A model generated the notes under the pieces. It was given only the letters and a program-made list of their open reading frames with translations, was not told the DNA's origin and made no database searches. From Acanthacorydalis orientalis (Eukaryota; Arthropoda; Insecta; Megaloptera; Corydalidae): a DNA stretch of 64,000 nt. Numbering within the stretch: position 1 is the first letter of the stretch; each line of letters starts with the position of its first letter. Below are positions 58,448 to 64,000 of the stretch, piece after piece. A program made the translations under genes and the position numbers. The stretch spans positions 27,101,606-27,165,605 of the forward strand of contig CM068316.1 in NCBI GenBank assembly GCA_034766995.1, written 5' to 3'.

Positions 58448-59816
58448 CAGTCAAGTCTCTTTTTATGCAGTAGATACGTTCCACAGAAAACTGAATATAA
58501 AAAAATCACACAAAAAAAACATAACTTACGTTGAAAAATTAGAGATACGTTCCATAATTTTCAAAAACCACATAAAACCAAAGCAATGAGTTACAATACA
58601 CCCAAAATCGAATGAAAAAAGTTTATGAAAATTTAGAAAAATAAGAATGTATAAAAAATCGTACGAAAATCTAAAAGAAAATGTATGAAACTTAAAATGA
58701 GTTTGTTTTAAAACTTTATTCATTTAATTCTTTGAAAAGTAACAATTCTTTTTACATTTTTTCATCACAATTATTGTTACTTTCTGACAATGTTCGGCAT
58801 CATTTGCGAACTGGTGCGAAATAACTTTCATTACTAGAAGAGATAGTCAGTGCATCAGATCTGGATGATAAAAACCTTTGACCTTCACAAAAAGAATTAG
58901 TATCAACATCACTCTCTTTCTGAGTTGATTTCTCTCCTCTGACAATATAATCAGTGATTAAACTTTACGATGAAGATTTTATTAATAGTTTATGCAGTTC
59001 GCGATATCCAGACATACAATTCTTCAGTTCACGTTGGAATTTGAAGGCTCGTTCAGAATCTGTGTCATGAACAAGAAAATGATTTTACAATTTATTGCAA
59101 AGTTAAAAACTTTCTCTTATTATATCTGTAGTGAAGGGGATAGGTTTTCCTTCCGCTTTACTATTGTTTTCTGGATCTTCGACGATATCTAAAGTTATAC
59201 CCGTAATATCATCGTTACTTAACGCATTGTCCACAGGCAAATGGTGGACATCATTCTGGCTAAAGGCATCAAAACCTTCTCAATCAATTTCAAGTGCCAA
59301 AGTAATAACTTCAGCTGATAATGTCGATGTTTGAATGATTGGACTGTTTGCAACACATCCAGGCCAAGCTGCTTTCCAGCAGGCATTTAAAGTTTGTGGT
59401 CTTATTTCAGCGATAGCAGATACAACATGATTTAAACAGTCCAAAACAGATTTTTTCCAAATATTAGTTACTGTGAATGTCACATTTCCTAGTTTATCCA
59501 ATATAAATTGATAAGTGCGCTTAATGTAATATTTTTAAAAGTAGCAATTATGCCTTGATCTAATGACTGAAGAATTGAAAGTTTGTAGTTTATTTCAGTG
59601 ATAGCAGATATAACATGATTTAAACAGTCCAAAATAGAAAATTTTAAATTGAAAAATATAAACTATAAAAAATATAATAATTTAAATTTATTTTTTTTAT
59701 ACAACGTGCAGCTCATATATGTATATACAACGGGGAAACCACGAATTTGCATTAAACATGCACTGCATAACTTCAAAACCGCATTAAAAAGATACGCGTA
59801 AAAACAGCCTCCACTG
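58448..59816 (-). mobile_element. Tigger-like (pogo) element, copy 1
   Basis: 1,369 bp with TA at 58446-58447 and 59817-59818. The left terminus CAGTCAAGTCTCTTTTTATG continues for about 150 bp of sequence also found, inverted, at 62210-62360. The right terminus in reverse complement is CAGTGGAGGCTGTTTTTACG. Only the C-terminal part of the transposase is kept on the minus strand. Confidence 0.8.
58760..59640 (-). pseudogene. Tigger transposase C-terminal half, broken
   Basis: Minus-strand blocks: SLDQGIIATFKNITL near 59530, with the third-Asp motif of the DDE_1 family; WKKSVLDCLNHVVSAIAEIR, then PQTLNACWKAAWPGCVANSP; DDITGITLDIVEDPENNSKA; and an acidic C-terminal tail with Ser/Asp runs near 58790-58860. 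A stop splits the 59280-59501 frame from the rest. A segment of about 60 bp coding for DCLNHVVSAIAEI occurs twice (59392-59450 and 59577-59637), a local duplication. The N-terminal helix-turn-helix and first two Asp are absent. Confidence 0.75.
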
Positions 59817-60963
59817 TATACAAAAAATAAAGTAAATACTGTACAAATAAGGAATTAATTAGGAACTGTTGCTTTTTTATTATATTATTAATTAAAATAA
59901 AATTCTCTAAACTAAGTAAATATGTAAAATATTGTGTGGAAATTTAAAATATTTATAAAAATTTAATTATTAAATATACACATACTATAATAATAAAGAC
60001 AAAATTTAAAAAATGTTATTGGTTTAGGCGTTTATATTTATAAATAACTGAAAAAACTAGATTATTGTTCTTATATTCTGTGTTTACTTGATTTATTTTA
60101 TTTCAGAATAGAAACAGAATATCATCAAACATCAATTCTTTTGGTGATCCACTTATTAATGAAGGATGTCAGATCTCATTTGATTGGATTTGAATTCACG
60201 ATTGGTTTAACAGTTCATCGTACTATCTATTTGACTATTTCAACCCACGTTCTAATGCCCTAGGGAACATGTGTATTTACAGTATAGAATAATAGCTTAT
60301 AAGATCACAGTTTTGAACTAAGACGAAATCAATAGTGATAATTACTTTAACTTCTAATTTACTTTAGAATAGTTAAATATTTGTCAATTTAGATATATGG
60401 TATTTATGTATGATTCTTCATTAATAAAGATATTATTCTGAAATCTGTAAGCTTTATGAACATTATATTAATTAAATAAATTATATTTACATATGTAAAT
60501 CAGAACTTAAACATTTACGAATACTATAAGAAACTTAAAGCAGTGTAAGAATATCTCGTTCGATTTCACATAATTGATGATTCCTTTATTATTAAATTTG
60601 GTTTTATTTTCGATTAAAACAGTTTATTAATTAAACTTGTAATATTACACAATACATTAAATATTATAATACTTGCATCAATGACTTATTTTCTTTTACT
60701 TATTTCGTTTTTAAGAATAATTTGTGTTAATTGTTAATAAAATGTGCTACAAAATCAAATATCTTTATACAAAAAATGATTCTATTCCAAAATTTTCATA
60801 AAGCAAGCATTTTTTTTTATTTTTCGCGTAGACCCCCTTCTAGCAACGTTACTTCCACCGTTACACACTACATGTAGCAATCTTTTCTGAATGGTTGACA
60901 TAAGTTACATGTATATAGCTCTCTCACGGTGTACAACAAAAGAGGTGGATACTGTAGTTTTAT

Positions 60964-60965
<2 letters not shown>
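59817..60965. other. AT-rich non-coding stretch between the Tigger copies
   Basis: No gene recognised. TACATGTAGC and ACATGTATATA near 60870-60920 are the only noticeable motifs. Confidence 0.4.
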
Positions 60966-60999
<34 letters not shown>

Positions 61000-61000
61000 C

Positions 61001-61090
<90 letters not shown>

Positions 61091-61100
61091 ATATATATAT
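60966..61100. repeat. (TA)n microsatellite, Tigger target
   Basis: TA array abutting the left end of Tigger copy 2. Confidence 0.95.
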
Positions 61101-62360
61101 AGTCGAGTGTTTTTAAGTTATGCGGTGGATATTTCATGCAAATTATATGAAGCAGAAAGCTCCTGATTTTAAAGTTCTGCTGATTGTTGATAATGCACTA
61201 GATCATCCACATTTAGAACATCCAAATGTGCAGTGGTATTTTTTCTATCCAATACAATAACCATTATTCAGTCATTAGATCAAGGCATAATTGCTACTAT
61301 TAAAAAAATATTACAATAAGAGCACTTATAAATTTATATCGGATAAACTACAAAATGTGTCATTCACGGTAACTGCCATTTGGAAAAAAAATCTATTTTG
61401 GACTGTTTAAATCATGTTGTATCTGCTATCGCTGAAATAAACAACAAACTTTAAATGACTGCTGGAAGCAGCTTGACCTTGATTTGCAAACAGTGCAATC
61501 ATTCAAATATCCACATTATCAGCTGAAATCATTACTTTGGTACTTGAAAATATTTTGATATCTTTATCCAGAATGATGTCGATGAATTGTTTATGGATTA
61601 CGCCTTAAATGACGATGATATTATTGGTATAATTTTAGATATCGTCCAAGACCCAGAAAACGATAGTGAAGTGGAAGACAAACCTATCCCCCTCACTGCA
61701 AATATAATTCGAGACGATCTTCAACTTTAAAATAAATTGGAAAATTATTTTCTTATTACTGACATAAAATCTGAAAGAGCATTCAAATTTCAACGTAGGC
61801 AGAAGAGATTATGCCAGGATATCGCCAACTGCATAAAAGATTAGTAAAATTATTATCAGAAAGTTTAATCACTGGTTACATTGTCAGAGGAAAAAATCAA
61901 CATTGACGATAATTCTGTTTGTGAAGAACCATTGTCTTTACCATGCAGATCTGATGCACTGACCATCTCTTCTAGTGATGAAAGTGATTTCACACCAGTT
62001 CGCAAATGGTGCCGAACATTGTCAGATAGTGATGATAATTCTGATGAAAAAATGTAAAAAGATTGTAAGTTTTAAATAAAATTAAATGAATAAAGGTTTA
62101 AAACAAACTTATTTTAAGTTTTATATTAATTTCTTTCAGATTTTTGAAGAAATTTTGTAAACACTCTCATTTTCCTGAATTTTCATACAGATTTTTCATG
62201 TGATTATGCGTGTACTTTAACTCATTGCTTTGGTTTTATAAGGTTTCAGAAAATTATGGAACGTATTCCTAATTTTTCATTGGAAGTTATGTATTTTTTT
62301 GTGTTATTTTTTATATACGGTTTTCTGTGGAATGTATCTATCACATAAAAAAGACAACTG
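61101..62360 (+). mobile_element. Tigger-like (pogo) element, copy 2
   Basis: About 1.26 kb with TA at both sides. The left end AGTCGAGTGTTTTTAAGTTA continues TGCGGTGGATATTTCATGCA, which matches the inner terminal region of copy 1 with a ~25-bp deletion. The right end in reverse complement is CAGTTGTCTTTTTTATGTGA. Opposite orientation to copy 1, so the pair faces away from each other with their 3' ends outside. Confidence 0.8.
61143..62057 (+). pseudogene. Tigger transposase catalytic/C-terminal part, broken
   Basis: [20 protein letters not shown], with the second catalytic Asp in the VDNAxxHP motif of DDE_1 transposases, HPHLEHPNVQ, then after a frameshift IQSLDQGIIATIKKIL with the third Asp. 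Later blocks: SILDCLNHVVSAIAEINN, then DDDIIGIILDIVQDPENDSE, and the acidic tail SSSDESDFTPVRKWCRTLSD with its stop at 62055. The segment before the second Asp has been deleted to within 45 bp of the left end. Stops and shifts prevent expression. Confidence 0.8.
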
Positions 62361-62397
<37 letters not shown>

Positions 62398-63295
62398 TGG
62401 TAGATACATGCCACTGCTATGGTTAATTAAATCTAAAAACGCATTTTTCATTGAACAATTCTTTCTTCTATGAACAATTTTTTAACTAAATTCTAAAAAT
62501 CTCTATCCAATGTATGAAAAATGAGGTCTATTTTTATCGAAATTGAAAAAACTGTAAAAAGTAGACAGTCAACAAAAGGAAAACTTTACATCTAAATTGT
62601 TACTGTTATATTTCGAATCTTTATTCGTGTGAGTCTTTCTCACTTTTGAAACATTTTTTTGTGCCACGAATATTCTTCATATTGTAAAATATCAGATTAA
62701 CTAATTTACCAAATACTAGTTAATTATATCACATTTTCTTAGCTATAAAATACTATAAAGCACCTCTTTTCTAGTATTTTTTCACAAAAATATTCGATAT
62801 TAATGATATTTTTTATTTACCTATAAATGGCGTTAATCATTTTTTTTATTGAATCATAAACTAGCAAACATTAAATCATTTTGTGAGTTTTAAAATTAAA
62901 CAATATAAATTATTGAGAATTGTTCGTTTGCCACGGAACTCACAAATAAACGAAAGCTTATTATTAATTCCTTAAATAAGATTTAAATATATTTACTGCA
63001 ATATTAACAAATATCAACAGATGATTTATGATAAATGGAACAGAATATTAACTAGTAGATAAATATTTTTGACTAAAAACAAACTGAAAACTAATTATAA
63101 TACAGCTGTACAGTTATAATTTACATATAATTATTTTTATGATATTTCCCGCATTAGATTAAATAAACTTAAATAAATAAACAGAATAAAATTCTATTAA
63201 CATCGAAGCTGACATTAAACATCCGATATTTGTTAATACTGCACAATTTGAGAAAATACACCTTTTACTTTTTTTTTAACTGCATAACAATGTTT
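62361..63295. other. AT-rich non-coding stretch
   Basis: (TA)n/(TG)n at 62360-62397, then unique AT-rich sequence with no recognisable feature. Confidence 0.45.
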
Positions 63296-63600
63296 TGACG
63301 TCATTGCTCGTGTATCCAATTTTGACAGGACACATAAACATCAACACAAAAATGCTTTTCACGAACACGAAAATTACATAGCGCCAACAATGAAACGTCT
63401 CTTATCAAAACGGGTCTCCATTTGTGATCCGGAAATGAAACAACTGACGTGAAAACGGATTGACACGTGTCACGTCACGCACGCATATCAGCAGATTGAA
63501 GAGGGTTACGCAAGCTAGATCCGAACCAATCCTATACGAAGTACATTAACGCACTATACGGACGTATATAAAGTTCATACTGATAAGTGCTTTTCTAATT
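63296..63600 (+). promoter_or_regulatory. Candidate host promoter
   Basis: A perfect CRE TGACGTCA at 63296-63303; TGACGTGA at 63445; the palindrome TGACACGTGTCA at 63461-63472 followed by CACGTCACGCACGC; a CCAAT box at 63524 (GAACCAATCC); and TATATAAAG at 63565-63573. The block is clearly less AT-rich than its surroundings and shows no transposon ends. The order distal CRE/E-box, CCAAT, TATA suggests a plus-strand promoter with transcription starting near 63595. No coding exon is evident before the window ends. Confidence 0.4.
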
Positions 63601-63897
63601 CGCAATAATACCGAGAGGATGTATTCTGTGTAATGGGCGAAATTGGAAATTCACACCCAAACAAGCCACAACAGCTGTTCGGCTCGTGAATACTGAGTAA
63701 AACTACATTTCATTAGCAATTCAACACAGATCAAGTATTGTTTGTTTAAGATGTATTTATATTGGAATAATACTAAAAATTCCAAAACGTCCGGATTGAC
63801 TACAATATAAAAATGAATTACATAATTTGGAACAATGCATTGCTGCATGTTTGTATGCACGTAAGCATGGTATGCATACACACAGCCACACACACAC
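63601..63897. other. Stretch downstream of the candidate promoter
   Basis: Would be the untranslated leader or first intron. Short frames from ATG 63619 and 63633 end within 20 codons. The minus frame 63651-63899 matches no known family. (CA)n at 63884-63902. Confidence 0.35.
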
Positions 63898-63911
63898 ACA
63901 CATATGTATAT

Positions 63912-63974
<63 letters not shown>

Positions 63975-64000
63975 AATAAATATATATATATATATATATA
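63898..64000. repeat. (TA)n microsatellite at the window edge
   Basis: TA array with TATAAATA interruptions running to the end of the window. Confidence 0.95.

Overview
This window is a transposon-rich, very AT-rich stretch of an animal nuclear genome, most likely an insect. Mariner elements of several subfamilies, piggyBac, pogo/Tigger, Helitron, RTE and an RNase H-bearing LINE sit together among about 40 long (TA)n arrays. A hymenopteran would fit, but nothing here proves the taxon. There are no bacterial-style operons, no rRNA or tRNA that I can recognise, and no intact transposase. Most long reading frames are Tyr/Ile-repeat artefacts of (TA)n or lie antisense to transposon relics.

Layout. 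1-1830: an internally deleted piggyBac inside an older repeat, then a truncated mariner end. 2602-5215: a pogo-like element and an old mariner. 7007-10323: a mariner, a 5'-truncated LINE with a 13-bp target duplication, and a near full-length cecropia-type mariner. 10330-17480: copies of an unclassified repeat with a GC-rich core, an irritans-type mariner, a candidate host promoter/first exon (15687-15838) and an 800-bp tandem-dimer insert. 18134-24663: MITE, mauritiana-type mariner, chimeric mariner ends, RTE fragment, cecropia-type mariner. 26135-29226: a mariner-derived MITE split by a piggyBac derivative, then an RTE reverse-transcriptase fragment. 31573-42930: mellifera-type mariner, two more copies of the 7007-type mariner, a second MITE, a foldback element, a poly(A)-tailed segment and an irritans-type mariner. 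44886-50275: small MITEs, a piggyBac C-terminal relic, a mariner relic and a foldback element. 51162-51277: the only convincing host coding exon (minus strand), with clean splice sites on both sides. 52484-54175: an irritans-type mariner inside a larger inverted duplication. 55194-62360: a piggyBac-type element, a Helitron relic and two Tigger-like copies in opposite orientation. 63296-63600: a candidate host promoter (CRE, ACACGTGT, CCAAT and TATA motifs) just before the window ends in (TA)n.

How the parts relate. The window is probably intronic or intergenic DNA of one or more host genes, filled by cut-and-paste elements. Mariners need a TA target and several lie in or beside (TA)n arrays. 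Non-autonomous derivatives dominate. A MITE about 563 bp long recurs three times with the same internal deletion. Three copies of another mariner carry different internal deletions, and piggyBac derivatives keep only transposase ends. Several insertions are dated relative to one another by nesting. One piggyBac insertion is confirmed by a paralogous empty site elsewhere in the window.
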